Below, piece after piece: positions 24,001-36,322 of a stretch of 64,000 bases of DNA (position 1 is its first letter; each line of letters begins with the position of its first letter). Location: assembly GCF_002288925.2 (NCBI RefSeq), contig NW_022098076.1, positions 89,636,182-89,700,181 on the forward strand, written 5' to 3'. Made by a program: the position numbers and the translations under genes. Origin of the DNA: Delphinapterus leucas. Its lineage: Eukaryota; Chordata; Mammalia; Artiodactyla; Monodontidae. The notes under the pieces were generated by a model. That model was given only the letters and a program-made list of their open reading frames with translations. It ran no database searches and was not told the DNA's origin.

Positions 24001-25070
24001 ATAAAGAAAACCTTCTGGGAGACAGGTGTTACCAAACTTGACTCCCTTCTTTGTCCTGGAACTCAAAATCCAATCCCCTTTTTTAATTGTTTGGTTTGTT
24101 TCTATTTTGATGTTCCTTGGGTGAATAAATTCTTATCCAGCATAATCCTTGGCTCTTGATACAATATCATTGATCCATGGTCTCTTTTAGTTAGTTTATT
24201 TGCATGTACATCCTAAATGAACACACATGAACTCACCCCCAACCCAAAGCTAGATCCTTATTGTAAATTACAACGACAGTGAGTTCCACCTATAGCCCAC
24301 CTCCCCCAAAGCCCACCCACCATCCAGAACTTCAAACAATAGGAGAAGTATTACATTCAACCAGCAAAGACAAAATATACATCCACCCAAGCTAAGCCAT
24401 CCTAGTGCAGCCACACCAACCACCAGAGCCCCAGATGACGTTTCTCTTCTTGTACATCTGACATGTGACCTTCTGACTGCAACCAGCAAGACCAGCTGTG
24501 TAATGAAAATCCAGTGGAAAGTGAAAATGCAGGGCCTCTTTTTCAAAAGTTGCTACGTGTTTCAGGATGGTGACAGCAGAACACTAAACCAAAGGCAAAG
24601 CCTGCTTGGGGACCTGTGGGACTGCACTGGTCACACACCTGTGAAGCTGGCCGTGACAGCCACAGCCAGAGGAGTGCGTGCTTCTGTGCTAGTCAGGAGA
24701 CACAACCATCTTCGTTCCCTGCCGGGAAAGTCTTTTAAAGTCCTATAATATAGTTTCTGCACCACTGAGAGCTGCCATTCAATTCACTGAATAAATGAAT
24801 TGCCTGAGCCAATGGCTGATATGGGAATATAATGTAATTTAATTTCTTCTCCAAACACCAAATGAAGGAAAGAGAGGTAAAGTCAGCCTTTACAGGGACT
24901 TGAGGCAGCATTTATAATTGGGCCAAGTCTAGGTCTTGGAAAAAAGCATAAAAAAAGAATGATGCTTTAAAATGCATCAAAGACACAGGAAGAATGGTTG
25001 GCCTGAAACACCCATCATGCTCAGGGGAGTTGCCAACAATTATGATTGCGAGTCAAGAAATAATAGGAGG
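24001..25070. other. unassigned sequence
   Basis: Nothing recognised in about 1 kb; short frames at 24268-24748 overlap on opposite strands. Confidence 0.4.
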
Positions 25071-25074
25071 TATA

Positions 25075-25265
25075 GAACAGCATTGCTCCAGTTGTGCTCT
25101 GAGGACTTTTTTGCACCTGAATGATCCCAGGCCAAGTGTTTAAAACATCTCTGGGCTCACTCCAAAACTGCTGGATCAGAACCATTATGCACAGAACCTT
25201 GGAATCTGAATTTTTAAAAAACCTTCCAGGAGATTCTTGCACGCAACAATGTTTCCAACTCACTG
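25075..25265 (+). mobile_element. possible hAT-Charlie (MER5/MER20-like) remnant
   Basis: TGCTGGATCAGAACCATTATG and GAATCTGAATTTTTAAAA resemble the interior of common short hAT-Charlie elements. Ends are not preserved, so the assignment is tentative. Confidence 0.35.
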
Positions 25266-25689
25266 GCATAAAGGAACTGTGTCTATGACCTCATATTTCC
25301 TTAAGACTATTTCTCCCCAGTCTGTTAAAAATGTTATTTAGTAAGGCAGAAATCAGGATGCATATGCCCCAGTAGGCATTTAGAAGAGGAAATGTTGGAT
25401 TGTGTTTGGGGAGAGGAGCACTGAGGGAGCTGGATATATGCTGAATCAATCTTCTGGAGTATCTCTTAGCTTCCCCAAATCTTTTCCCTGTGGCCTAGGA
25501 GCTACTTGAAATCATCCTCTACTTCATTCTGAGAGTTGCAGACTAACACTTAACACCTAACGCAGTCTCAAGACTATTGTATCAGAAGAAGGTGGCTATC
25601 CTGGTCATTTGCTAACCAGCCTGTTATTCATCCAACCTAGGGGTTTGCGTGAACCAGATAATTTCTAAGATCCGTCTCTAGTATCCTAA

Positions 25690-25895
25690 CATGGTAGAAG
25701 CCACGTGGACCAGACCTCAGGAGACCTGCACTCAGTCCAAGCTCCAGCTCAATTAGTTCTTGGATTTTAAGTAAGTTCCTTAACTTTCCTGAGCTTTGAA
25801 AATTTGAGATAGGCATAATAAACTTACCATCAAGAGGTTTTCTGAGAATTAAATGAGAAAATGGCATTGAAAACACTTTGAAACATTTATATCAA
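25690..25895 (+). mobile_element. MIR SINE remnant
   Basis: AAGTAAGTTCCTTAACTTTC, CTGAGCTTTGAAAATTTG and GAGAATTAAATGAG are in the order of the MIR core and 3' part. Confidence 0.6.
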
Positions 25896-25919
25896 CAAAA
25901 CATCAGGCATGGTTCCATA

Positions 25920-26450
25920 TCTGTGAGTATAAACAATGCTACAATGAACACCTCTGTTGCAACTTGGCTACACTCTGATTATCCCAAGAAGAGGTATTAT
26001 TTACTGGATTAAAAAGCATTATTCCAAGAAGTGGAATTTGGGTGTCAATAGATATGAATATTTTTAAGGCCTTTGATACATATTTGCCAAATCATCCTCT
26101 GCAAAAGTTATTCAAACTTACCTCCAACTTAGCATATGGTGTATAAGTATCATTTCCTACCACTCCAGTCAAAACTGGGTATTATGCTTTACGTCTGTAA
26201 ATTTGATCTTGTTTAATGTTTCTTAAGCCTCTAGTGATGTTGACATTTAAACAGTGTTTATAACACATTTGCATCTCCTCTTTTGTTGCATATATTCTCT
26301 TAGTGGGAGAACACACAGGGTCAGGAGTATATTAAGATCTCAAAAAATGCCCCACTGCTGTTATTTCCTTTGTCTACTTGTCTATTGGCATGACCAATAT
26401 TTTTCCAAGTTTGTCACTTCACTCATCATTCTTTGTGGCATTTCTTGACA
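25920..26450 (-). mobile_element. old L1 ORF2 fragment, antisense
   Basis: The plus strand reads like reverse-complement L1 (AACAATGCTACAATGAACACC, CCAAGAAGTGGAATTTGGG, CCTCTAGTGATGTTGACATT), strongly diverged and without an open frame. Confidence 0.55.
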
Positions 26451-26466
26451 CATAAAAAACGTTTTA

Positions 26467-26655
26467 GGGGCTTCCCTGGTGGCGCAGTGGTTGAGAGTCC
26501 GCCTGCCGATGCCGGGGACACGGGTTCATGCCCCGGTCCGGGAAAATCCCGGGCCCGTGAGCCATGGCCGCTGAGCCTGCACGTCCGGAGCCTGCGCTCC
26601 GCAACGGGAGAGGCCACAACAGTGAGAGGCCCGCGTACCGCAAAAAAAAAAAAAC
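26467..26655 (+). mobile_element. CHR-type SINE, short form with internal deletion
   Basis: Head GGGGCTTCCCTGGTGGCGCAG at 26467, B-box region GGTTCATGCCCC, poly(A) tail with one C. An exact 12 bp duplication AAAAACGTTTTA lies at 26455-26466 and 26656-26667. Compared with the sister copy at 61080, about 18 bases (ACATGCCGCGGAGCGGCT or similar) are missing after AATCCC. Confidence 0.95.
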
Positions 26656-26667
26656 AAAAACGTTTTA

Positions 26668-27299
26668 CATTTTATGGTGGTCAAAACATTTTAAGTGTGA
26701 CATATGAGACAGCTAATATTTATAATATTAAAAATACATTCTTTATCACATTTACAGCATGAATTGTCCTTCACTTCCCTCCCACCCCCTCACACACTTT
26801 TCAAAACTATACTTTGGAACAGTTTATATTGCATAGATACTGTAGGTTTTTCCAATTTTAAAATAATAGTCACAGGTTGAACTGCCTGGCCTTAGATTCT
26901 TATTTGGAGATAATTTAAACAAGTTTCCCATGGATATTACTTTAGGATTATTTTTTCTTGTCGACTTCATTTTAATAAACACTGTTTTCTATTTCGTAGA
27001 GGTTTTCAAATTTAAGGAAATATTTTAATTTTTAACTTCCCTTTCATGTTATCGCCACACTTTTCTTAATTTTATATGATTATGTTTTCTGTCACCTTTT
27101 CACTATATTTTCAAGCTGTATATCTATTTTCATTCTTTCAAAATTATTTACTGTTGGCCTACTAAATTCTAGGCAATGTTTTACGTGTTGAGGATCCCAG
27201 GGTCAACAAAATGGGCAGGATTCCTACCCTCACGATGCAAACATAGTCTAGTGTCATCTGTTTTGTTAATTGCTTCTCAAAGAAGGATTTATTTCTCAA
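26668..27299. other. AT-rich, unassigned
   Basis: Probably old antisense L1 in part (poly-pyrimidine and TTAATTTT-rich wording), but I cannot place it. Confidence 0.35.
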
Positions 27300-28299
27300 A
27301 ACTTTCCTTTACTTTAGTAATATGTGTATTGGCTTCATTATTTCCTTTTTACTATTTTCTCATATTAGTTTTCCTGAATTTTGTTCTAACATCCTTTCCT
27401 GAATGTTTAGTGTCTTCTTAGCTAATCATAATAGAAGTTAAGGCTATAAATTTGATCCTGACTGTAACATTAGTTCTAACCTTAGGTTTAATTTGCAACA
27501 TTCTCATTAAAAATAAAATTATGTATTTAACGTTTTCTGATTCTAGAAGTATTGACCTTTAAATTTGTAAACGCTTGCATTGCATTTGTTCCTAAAAAGT
27601 TTTTTTCCACCTACAGATCAAGAAAGTAGAAATTTCAAAAAAAAATTAAAAAAAAAAAAAAAAAGAAAGTAGAAATTTCTGATTTTTATTTTTAAAAACT
27701 CTTTAACTTGTTATTTTAATTACTTTTTTAGGCTACATTAGGTAAGGATTGAATTTCATTTTTTTAATTTTTAAGTTGCTAACCGTGTTTTCAGCACTAT
27801 TTATTAAATAATTCTTTTCCCACTAATTTGTGATGTCACTTTTCACGTTAGGTACTTATACAGCTTCTGTCTGTAACTAAGCAGTCTCCTTTATTTAGAT
27901 GTGTTTATATTTTAATTACCCTAAGTTTATAATGTGTTTTAAGGACTTTATTATTACTCATCTTTAAAAGAAATTATTAGCTCTTCCACCTATTTATTTT
28001 TTTCAGATTATCTTTAGAATCACCTTGTCAATATATTAAAAAAACTATGGAAAGTTATTAGCCTTTCATTGAACCTACAGTCAATTTGGGGTAAAAATGT
28101 TATATTTACAACACTGAATAGATTTTCCATCCAGGAACATGACAAGTTTCTCCAAGTCTCTTAAGTTATTTATCTTTAGATGTCTATAATAGTCGTCTTT
28201 TTTTTTTCCTTGAATGGATTCTTACATTTTTTTGCTAAGTTTATTCCTGGATATATATTATACATATTTGTACACATAAACATAACATACAAGGTTGTC
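27300..28299 (-). mobile_element. ancient L1 ORF2 region, antisense
   Basis: GTCAATTTGGGGTAAAAATG, CATCCAGGAACATGAC and TTTGCTAAGTTTATTCCTGG on the plus strand are the reverse complement of the L1 ORF2 region that encodes WxGRINI... and upstream codons. Very diverged. An A-rich duplicated patch (AGAAAGTAGAAATTTC twice at 27622-27637 and 27664-27679) lies inside. Confidence 0.6.
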
Positions 28300-28600
28300 T
28301 ATACATGCAGTTCCAGGACCTCTGTGTGGATACCCAAATCTGAGGATGCTCAAGTGCCTTACGTAAAATGGCATAGTATTTTCATATTACCTGTGCACAC
28401 CCTCAGGAATAATTTAAATGACCTCTAGATTACTTATAATACCTAATACAATGTGAATGCTATGTAAATAGTCATAAATACAATGTAAACACTATGTAAA
28501 TCATCAGAGTATGGCAAATCGAAGTTTTGCTTTTTAGAACACTCTAGAATTTTTTTTTTTTTGATCTGCAGTTGGTTGAATCCACACATACATACAGTGA
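28300..28600. mobile_element. MER2-like Tigger non-autonomous DNA transposon
   Basis: TTCCAGGACCTCTGTGTGG, GATGCTCAAGTGCCTTACG, AAATGGCATAGTATTTTC and GGTTGGTTGAATCCACAC are in the order of the MER2 consensus, with an internal deletion near 28500. The outermost ends are degraded. It splits an antisense L1. Confidence 0.85.
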
Positions 28601-28659
28601 ATTTTTCTCCTACTAGGTATTGCCATTAATAAGGAGGTTTGCATTTATTTAGTTACATC

Positions 28660-30070
28660 TCTCAAGCTGTTGAGTTTTTCTTTTTAATATAGGCTTTATT
28701 TTTAGAGCAGTATTAGGTTCACAGCAATATTGAACAGAAAGTCGAGAGAGAGGTCTTATATACACCCTGCCCCGACACATGCACAGCCTCTCCTATTATC
28801 AATAACCCCCACCAGTGTGGTATATTTGTTACAAATGAACCTACACTGACCCAGTATTACCACCCAAAGTCCATAGTTTACGTTAGAGGTCATTCCTGTG
28901 TTGTCCATTCTACAGGTTTGGACAAATTTCTAGTGACATGTATCCACCGTTACAGTATCACATAGAATCATTTCCCTGCACTAAAACCCCTCTGTGCTCC
29001 TTCTGTTCTTCCTTCCCTCTCCCCACCATCCCTGACAGTCACTGATATTTTTACTGTCTCCATACTTTTGACTTTCCAGAGTGTCACGTAGTTGTAATCA
29101 TATCGTATGGAGCCTTCTCAGATTGGCTTCTTTCTCTTAGTGGCGTGCATTTACGCTTCCTCCATGTCTTTTCATGTCTTGCTAGCTCATATCTTTTTAG
29201 TGCTGAGGAATATTCTATTGTCTGGATATACCACAGCTTATTTATTCATTTACCTACTGAAGAACCTCTTGGTTGCTTCCAAGTTTTGGCAATTATGAAT
29301 AATGCTAATGTAAACATCCACATGCAGGCTTTTGCATGGACATAACTTTTCAACTCCTTTGGATAAATACCAAGTAGTGGGATCGCTGGATTATATGGTG
29401 AGAATATGTTTAGTTTTGTAAAAAATTGCCAGACTGTCTTCCAAAGTGGCTGTACCATTTTTCATTTCTACCAGCAGTGAATGAGAGTTCCTATGGCTCT
29501 ACGTCCTCGCCCGCATTTGGTGTTGTCAATGTTCTGGAGTTTGGCCATTCTAACAGGTGTGTAGTGGTATCTCATTGTTGTTTTAATTTGCATTTCCCTG
29601 TTGACATATGATGTGGACCACCTTTTTATATGCTTATTTGCTACCTGTATATCTTTTTTGGTGAGATGTTTGTTAAGGTCTTTAGCCATTTTTAAATCAA
29701 GTTGTTTGTTTTCTTATTGTTGAGTTTTAAGAGTTATTTGTGTATTTTGGATAACAGTCAACTATCATATATGCCTTTCTGAGTTCTATTTTTTGGTTAT
29801 ACTTCTAGTTTTAGTTGGTCATTTTGGGATTTCTGGGTAGACGATTATGTAGTACCTTGACAATAGGTATTTTCTCTCTTTTTAAAGCTATTTCTCTCAC
29901 ATGTCTTATTGCATTGGCTACAATTTGCAGAATAATGTTAAAGAGGAGTGGTGATAATGAGCATTCTTTCCTGGTCATATCTCATATGGATCTTCCTGGA
30001 GCATTTCAGTTTAAAATATGATTCTAATTATTGCTTTGAGATTTATATTACGTGTTCTTTAAAGAAAGTA
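28660..30070 (-). mobile_element. ancient L1, antisense 3' UTR and ORF2
   Basis: From about 28690 the plus strand is the reverse complement of an old L1 3' UTR. From about 29040 it is ORF2 C-terminal coding sequence: GGAATATTCTATTGTCTGG, CTGTACCATTTTTCATTTC, TGTAGTGGTATCTCATTG. Minus-strand frames at 29246-29458 and 29468-29689 preserve pieces such as MVQPLWKTVWQFFTKLN and [19 protein letters not shown], typical of the ORF2 C-terminus. Confidence 0.85.
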
Positions 30071-31158
30071 GTCTTTCTCCCTTACAGTAAAGTATTATTT
30101 CTTATTTAAGGCATACCAGTTGTTGAAGTCCCACAATGTGCTGACATTACAGTACAAAGGAAGGAACGGAGGCACAGCAAAATGAAGTTCCTGGCCTATT
30201 TCAAGCTAGAACTAATACTCTCATTTCCCAGCAAAATGAGGTCTACACTTTTCTCTTTTTCTCTAAATTTAAATTAACCTTGCAGTAATTCTGCCTTCAT
30301 TAAAGCTGTCTTCTCTCAATTTTATCCGGACTAAATTTGCAAAATTTAGTAATGCTCTAATGATCCCTATTTATCACATTTCATTGACAAAGATTCTGAG
30401 TTTTCCAAATCATTGCCTATAAAGAGGAAAGAAAAATGGACAAGAAGAAGAAGAAAAAAAGAAAATACAAGGTATGTATTCTTGTTTGTGCACATTCTCA
30501 TCTCCCTTCTCTGGCCTTCCTGGAACGCTCAGGCTTCTGCTCTTGTGGGTAAAGTGGTGCAGGTTGTGCTCTTCTGAGGAGGGACTGCCTTTGCCCTCTG
30601 GGGTCCAGTCGCTGCTGGTGTCACCATGTCTGTCTGATTTGCTGAAGCTCACTACAGTAGAATTTGAAAGTTACAGAAGGTCACTGCGTTTATTTTCTCT
30701 CTCAGTGAGTCTTGCCATTTATTAAAAGGGGGTCTTCTTTTTTCTTATGGTAGTATAATTTCTTTTTGTAATGTGTACACTACAAATACGGTTGGGTTGG
30801 TTTTCATTTTGAGGCTTGAGGACACACAATAGCAATTTTATTTCTACATGATGTGCTCTCTGGAGAGGCAATTATTTTGGGAGTGGTATGTATGGATCTT
30901 TTAATGTTTAGTGTTTTATTTTGTGCACTAGCTGATTGCAGGGCTTTGGAGAGCCATCTCTCTTCGTGCTGCACCCACGGCGGCATTTGTGTGTTTTCCC
31001 ACGTTCTCACTTCTATGTGGGCTGTGGGTTGTAAGAGCCAGAGGGGACCCTTGGAGCCGTGTGGTCCAGCATTTCCCAGAACCAGTCCAGGAGACACTAA
31101 TTTTGAAAGATGATCTTTGCCGAAATGGTCTAGTGGTCAAACCCACAGATCTGCAATG
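30071..31158. other. unassigned sequence
   Basis: A purine-rich patch at 30436-30472. GAGCCAGAGGGGACCCTTGG at 31039-31058 resembles a common old repeat but is too short to name. Confidence 0.35.
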
Positions 31159-31195
31159 AATAAAGGGAAGTCTTGCAATTAAAAAAAAAAAAAAA
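31159..31195 (+). other. AATAAA plus 15-base A tract (retroposition-like tail)
   Basis: A canonical polyadenylation signal at 31159-31164 is followed 16 bases later by fifteen A residues at 31181-31195, the spacing of a cleaved transcript end. No parent gene or flanking duplication could be recognised, so it may be a decayed retrocopy tail or coincidence. Confidence 0.4.
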
Positions 31196-32604
31196 CATGT
31201 TTCACTTATTTTAACCCAGAGTCTTCCAAACATTTTATCTTATAGCCCTTTCCTTGCCTAACAACGGTATTACGTCTGCAAAACACTATGAAAAGCATAT
31301 TGCCCCCCTCCCCACTTCTCATAGAAGAGTCTCACCGCTTCCTTGGTTAAGTAGTAAATTGAACATTATATCGAAGCCTCAGGTTGATCGTGTGACGTTA
31401 TTTATAATTGTGACTACGTTTATGGTGCCACCTCTGTGTAAATATGACCCCATAACATCTATGGAGACATATCCCTTTCCTTTGTGTGAGTTCAGCCCAT
31501 CTCTGCTTTTGTTGTTTTCATGAACACTTCCAGATATTCTTGCATCTTTGAACTCGTGTTGCCTGTGGACATCTGTGCTGTGTGCATCCTACCTGACCCC
31601 TCAGGTCAGGTCCGGGGCCGGTCAGAGGCTGTTCTTGCCCAGGCTGCTTGCTCTGTGAGGCGTGTTTCCATCTGGGGGAGGGTTAAACAGCGCCCAGCAA
31701 TCCTGCGGCCAGAGTCCTGAGTAGACCAGTTCCGTCCCCAAGGCCCTACATCCCAGGCCAGTCGATCTGCCAAAGTGCTTGGAGCTATTTTTCCAGGAAG
31801 GACGAAAAGGTTCAGCGCCTCTTTTATCCTCCTTGCTTCAATCTCCCTTTAACCAGGGCAAGCAGTCCCCAGAGACCTCAGGGGGTTAGGAGTCCAGAGC
31901 AAAATCATTGTCGCACACAAAAAGTTAACAGCTGCCTGTGGCCAGATGACAGTGGTGGCCCAGAACCCGGAATGTCTCTGATTGTATCAAGCGAGCCTTA
32001 TCCTCTGCCCCAGCCTCCCAGGGTACTCAGGTTAAAATGCAGATTCTTACAAGTGTACAGAATGAGCAGTTCCCCTTGAGGTGGGTCTTGTGAATCAACT
32101 TTTTTTTAAAGAAACCCATCCAGGTGATTGCTTCGTCCTAGAAAGTGTGATATGGTTTATTTCCAGAGGTACGAGTTCGAGCATCACCGTGAAGTATAGC
32201 ACCAATTATTTTTTTCCCTCCTCTCTCCTTTCACTGGTTCTGAAAAAGAATCACTGCCCACTCACCAACCCCTCCCTCCCTTCATCTGTTGAGGAGTCTG
32301 CTAACCTCCTCTTCTGTTCCCAAGAAAGACCCTGCTGCTTGGAAATGGTGGGAGCAAACAAAACAAAGAAACAATAAAGAGCCTCTTGAAGCTGCTTAAA
32401 ATAAACTATAATAAAGGGACGCTTCCTTTACAAACCTTAATGTCTCCCCTGTAGCCTCCAGACAGCCCCAAACAGCAACTGTAAAACAAAGAAACGGAAG
32501 GCTCTTCTCCCGTGCCTCTGAAAAAGTCTGCCAACCAGAGGTATAGTCTTGCCTCCCACTGGCTGTGTTCACAGGGTAGACTGGTTCCCCAGGCTCTGCT
32601 GTAC
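31196..32604. other. unassigned single-copy-looking sequence
   Basis: No family or exon recognised. Frames such as 32081-32377 (plus) and 32396-32627 (minus) show no domain. Confidence 0.4.
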
Positions 32605-33110
32605 TGATGCAGCTGGACACCAGGCAATTATCTCACTTAACCCTTACAACAACCAGAGGAGAAACGAGTGTAAAAGAATTTCTTTTTTACAAAACAGAAA
32701 TAGAGTCACAGATGTGGAAAACAAACATGGTTACTGGGGAGAAAGCGGGGGTGAGGGGCAGGGGTACATTGGGAGGTTGGGACGGACATACACACACTAC
32801 CATATATAAAGTAGGTGACTAATGAGGACCTGCTGTGCAGCACAGGGAACTCTTCTCAGTACTCTGTAATGACCTGTATGGGAAAAGGATCTAAAAAAGA
32901 GTGGATATATGTATATGTAGAACTGATTCACTTTGCTGTACAGCAGAAACGAACACAACATTGTAAATCAACTAGACTCCAATAAAATTTTTTTTTTCAG
33001 AAAGCATATACCCTTTTTACAGTTGAGAAAGCTGAGGCTTACGGTGTTTTGAGGTCACCGATTTATAAGCTTCTGAACTGGAAATAAAAACCAAACCTAA
33101 GTCAAGGCTC
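32605..33110 (-). mobile_element. MIR SINE split by an L1 tail
   Basis: Left part 32610-32670 (ATCTCACTTAACCCTTACAAC) and right part 33014-33100 (TACAGTTGAGAAAGCTGAGGC) together give an antisense MIR core; an L1 3' end at 32690-32992 separates them. Confidence 0.6.
32690..32992 (+). mobile_element. L1 3' UTR fragment
   Basis: AACAAACATGGTTACTGGGG, GGACCTGCTGTGCAGCACAG and CAGCAGAAACGAACACAAC lead to AATCAACTAGACTCCAATAAAA. Same 3' UTR group as 51436-51650 and 55240-55932. Inserted in a MIR. Confidence 0.9.
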
Positions 33111-33693
33111 CATGTTTTAAAATCCCCTTTATTATAAACTATTTATTATAACTTTCCTAACTAGTACCTGTTTTCGTAACCAAGATATTCTGTGGCCCAG
33201 GAAAGGGGAAGCAGGTCGGAGGAAACCAGCTCCTGGAGGTTCCCTACCTCCAGGACAGAGCTGGGGCTTCTGTCCACCCATCACAGCAGCTCCCGTCCAG
33301 GGACCAGGACCTCAGAGAAGAGCCCAGGAAGTCACTTCCAGGAGAACAAGCAGGTGCCCTGGGCACCCTGCCTCTCTCTGCCTGGATCCTTGAAAGTGAA
33401 GTTGGATTGACTATGCTATATACTCCATCTCAGCTTTTTAATTTTTCCTTTTCATTGGAAGGATCCCCAATAACAACTACTTTCAAATTGAAGTGCTACC
33501 ACGTGTAGCCGAACAGTGCTAACCCAGGTCCCGTCAGAAACATCCTAAATCTGTTTGCATGGAGATCACAGAACGCCTCTGGGAAGACAGAAGTTTTGAA
33601 GAATTTGCTATTATTCTAAAAGGGCAGAGCGATGATAAACCTTAGCATCTGAACACAAGTAGCCTGCTCTGCAGTGAGAAAAGCAAGAAGCAG
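33111..33693. other. unassigned sequence
   Basis: Nothing recognised. Confidence 0.4.
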
Positions 33694-33705
33694 ACGACAG
33701 AGTTT

Positions 33706-33910
33706 GTTTTTTTTTTTGTGATACGCGGGCCTCTCACTGTTGTGGCCTCTCTCGCTGCGGAGCACAGGCTCCGGACGCGCAGGCTCAGCGGCCATGGCTC
33801 ACGGGCCCAGCCGCTCCGCGGCATGTGGGATCTTCCTGGACCGGGGCACGAACCCGTGTTTTCTGCATTGTCCGGTGGACTCTCAACCACTGCGCCACCA
33901 GGGAAGCCCA
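33706..33910 (-). mobile_element. CHR-type SINE, short (cetacean) form
   Basis: Minus-strand head GGGCTTCCCTGGTGGCGCAG at 33909-33890; the tail appears as GTTTTTTTTTTTGTG on the plus strand. An exact 12 bp duplication ACGACAGAGTTT lies at 33694-33705 and 33911-33922. Confidence 0.95.
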
Positions 33911-33922
33911 ACGACAGAGTTT

Positions 33923-35519
33923 TGATTAAGGATCCCTGTCTGTGTTTACGGAAGGAAGTGCAGATAGAAATAGACGAGTCTTGATGAGCATAGAGTTTCT
34001 TCCCCCATCCCCTTCCAAAAGCCCGCCCCCAAAACCTCTTTTCTTTCAGAGCAGCTTTAAACAACAATAATTGCTTTAATCCTTAAGCAAAGAATTGTCT
34101 TCTCATCCCAGGGCATACTAGCCGTCAGCCAGCGTGTCAATTTCTGCCCCTTGGGACCCCCTTCCCTTGGATCCACCAGGTGCAAAAGACACCAAGCTAC
34201 CCAAGCCCCTGGGCTTGGTTTATTTGTTTGAGGGAGAGGTTGACTTTACTGCTCTCCCCCCTGCCGACCATCCTAAATCACACTGCCTTTCTAACCTGTG
34301 GGATTGGAAACTTCAAAGGGCCGGGTCAGAGCCCTACTTAGCATCTGTGAATGCCCAGCAACCCAGGAACTTGAAAGGGAATGTCATCAACTCCCTTGAG
34401 AAATTGCCATTAATTTTGTAGCCTCTGGTCCTGCCGGGAAAGCCTGGGGACACGTGTGATCTTCGTCTTCATTTCTGCTTAGGTTCTAGCAAACACTGGA
34501 AACAGCACTAACAAGCTCTACAATCCATAGCATCTGGAAAAGTCTGCAATGGATGTTGAATTTCGTCCTTGGAGTCAACCTACAGTTAAGGAAGGAATCT
34601 GGTCCCAAGCGGTGGGAGGCAACTCAGGAAAGACCACCGCGGAAAATAATCAGTCTGAACTGTTGCAGAATTATGGGTGAAAATTATATTTCTTTTATTG
34701 TCTAGGAAGCACATCAGAAAACGTCAGCAGGTTTAAATATGCAGTCCTGGGTGAGAAGTCATTTCATGGACAAATGCTCAGGTTTTCTGAGCGATGGAAA
34801 ACTTTGTTTTAAGCTCTGTCTCAACCTGGAAGGGGCTTTTCCTTTCACAAGAAAGATGCAGCCCCCCTCCGGACCCCCTACCCACCCACGCCCTAAGGAG
34901 GCCAAGATGAGAGCTCCAGGCTTGCAGCGCAGAAACACAGGCAGCCTCTGAGCCGCTCACTAGGTGGAGGAGACCCGCTTCCCTTAGCATGGCTGGTGAG
35001 ACTGTTCTTTGAAGTCTCTGTTGCTGAAAAGCTGGTGTCTGGGCAATGGCAGGATCAGGATAGAGCACGGAGAGAAAGCCCAGATATCAGTGATAAGGCC
35101 TGGATCTTGAGAAGGTCCAGACCACTCCTTCCCGCCGGCCTCATGGGGTGCAGGTAACTGAGGAACGCTGGTATTTATGTTTCAAGTAAATTGATGCAAA
35201 TTCTTGTCTTTCTGTGAAGATGATCCATCAAGGTCTAGAAGGGGCTTTGACTGCTTTAGGGCAGTAGGACCCTGTCTCAAGGAGTGTGGCAGGACGGAGA
35301 ATGCAGGGAAGGAGAGAACAAGCATGGAAGCTTTCAGGCTCCAGCTCACCTCCCCAGCCCTGGAGGGGGCCAGGACCCCTACTGGAGAGAGGAGTGAAAC
35401 TAGGATTCACAGCGTTCCCAGAGCTGAACCCAAGGAGCATTTACACAATAGTTTAGGGCATGCACTCAGGACTGCGTTAACTTCTCGCGTTAACCCTCAC
35501 TTCTAGGTGCAATTTTTTT
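33923..35519. other. unassigned, 1.6 kb
   Basis: No gene or repeat recognised. Frames at 34778-35068 (minus) and 35204-35506 (plus) lack features I can identify. Confidence 0.4.
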
Positions 35520-35582
35520 CTTTCAGTTTTATGGAGGTGTAATTGACTGTACAGCACTGTATAAGGTATACAGCATAATGCT

Positions 35583-35659
35583 TTTTAAAATTTTTTATTG
35601 GAGTATGGCTGATTTACAATGTTGTGTTAGTTTCTGCTATACAGCAAAGTGAATCAGTT

Positions 35660-35702
<43 letters not shown>

Positions 35703-35945
35703 CACTCTTTTTTAGATTCTTTTCCCGTATAGGTCATTATAGAGTATTGAGAAGAGTTCCCTGTGCTATACAGCAGGTCCTTATTAGTTATCTATTTTAT
35801 ATATAGTAGTGTGTATATGTCAGTCCCAATCTCCCAATTTATCCCTGCCCCCCACCCCCTGCTTTACCCCCAGTAACCATAAGTTTGTTTTCTACATCTG
35901 TGACTCCATTTCTGTTTGGTAAATAAGTTCATTTGTACCACTTTA
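35583..35945 (-). mobile_element. L1 3' UTR fragment with TA microsatellite
   Basis: Antisense L1 3' end (plus strand TTTTATTGGAGTATGGCTG onward) lying inside the older L1. TA repeats at 35660-35699 occupy the same position as in the L1 at 5576-6195. Confidence 0.88.
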
Positions 35946-36027
35946 TGACTTACATTATGAAGTGATCACCATAATAGTTTCAGTGAACATCCATCATCTG
36001 ATATAGATCTAACATGAAAGGAATAGA

Positions 36028-36322
36028 GGGCTTCGCTGGTGGCGCCGTGGTTAAGAATCCGCCTACCAATGCAGGGGACACAGGTTCGAGCCCTGGTCCA
36101 GGAAGATCCCACATGGCGCAGAGCAGCTAAGCCCATGCGCCACAATTACTGAGCCTGCGCTCCAGAGCCCGTGCTCCACGACAAGAGAAGCCACCGCCAT
36201 GAGAAGCCCGCACACCGCAAGGAAGAGTAGCCTCCGCTCGCCAAAAGCTCGTGCAGAGCAATGAAGACCCAACGCAGCCACAAGTAAATAAACAATAAAT
36301 AAATACATTTATTTAAAAAAAA
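36028..36322 (+). mobile_element. CHR-type SINE, long form
   Basis: Head GGGCTTCGCTGGTGGCGCCG, B-box region GGTTCGAGCCC, body CCACCGCCATGAGAAGCCC, and a tail of AAATAAATA units. Inserted in old antisense L1, with poor flanking duplication (AAGGAATAGAG and AAGAAATAAAGAG). Confidence 0.9.
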
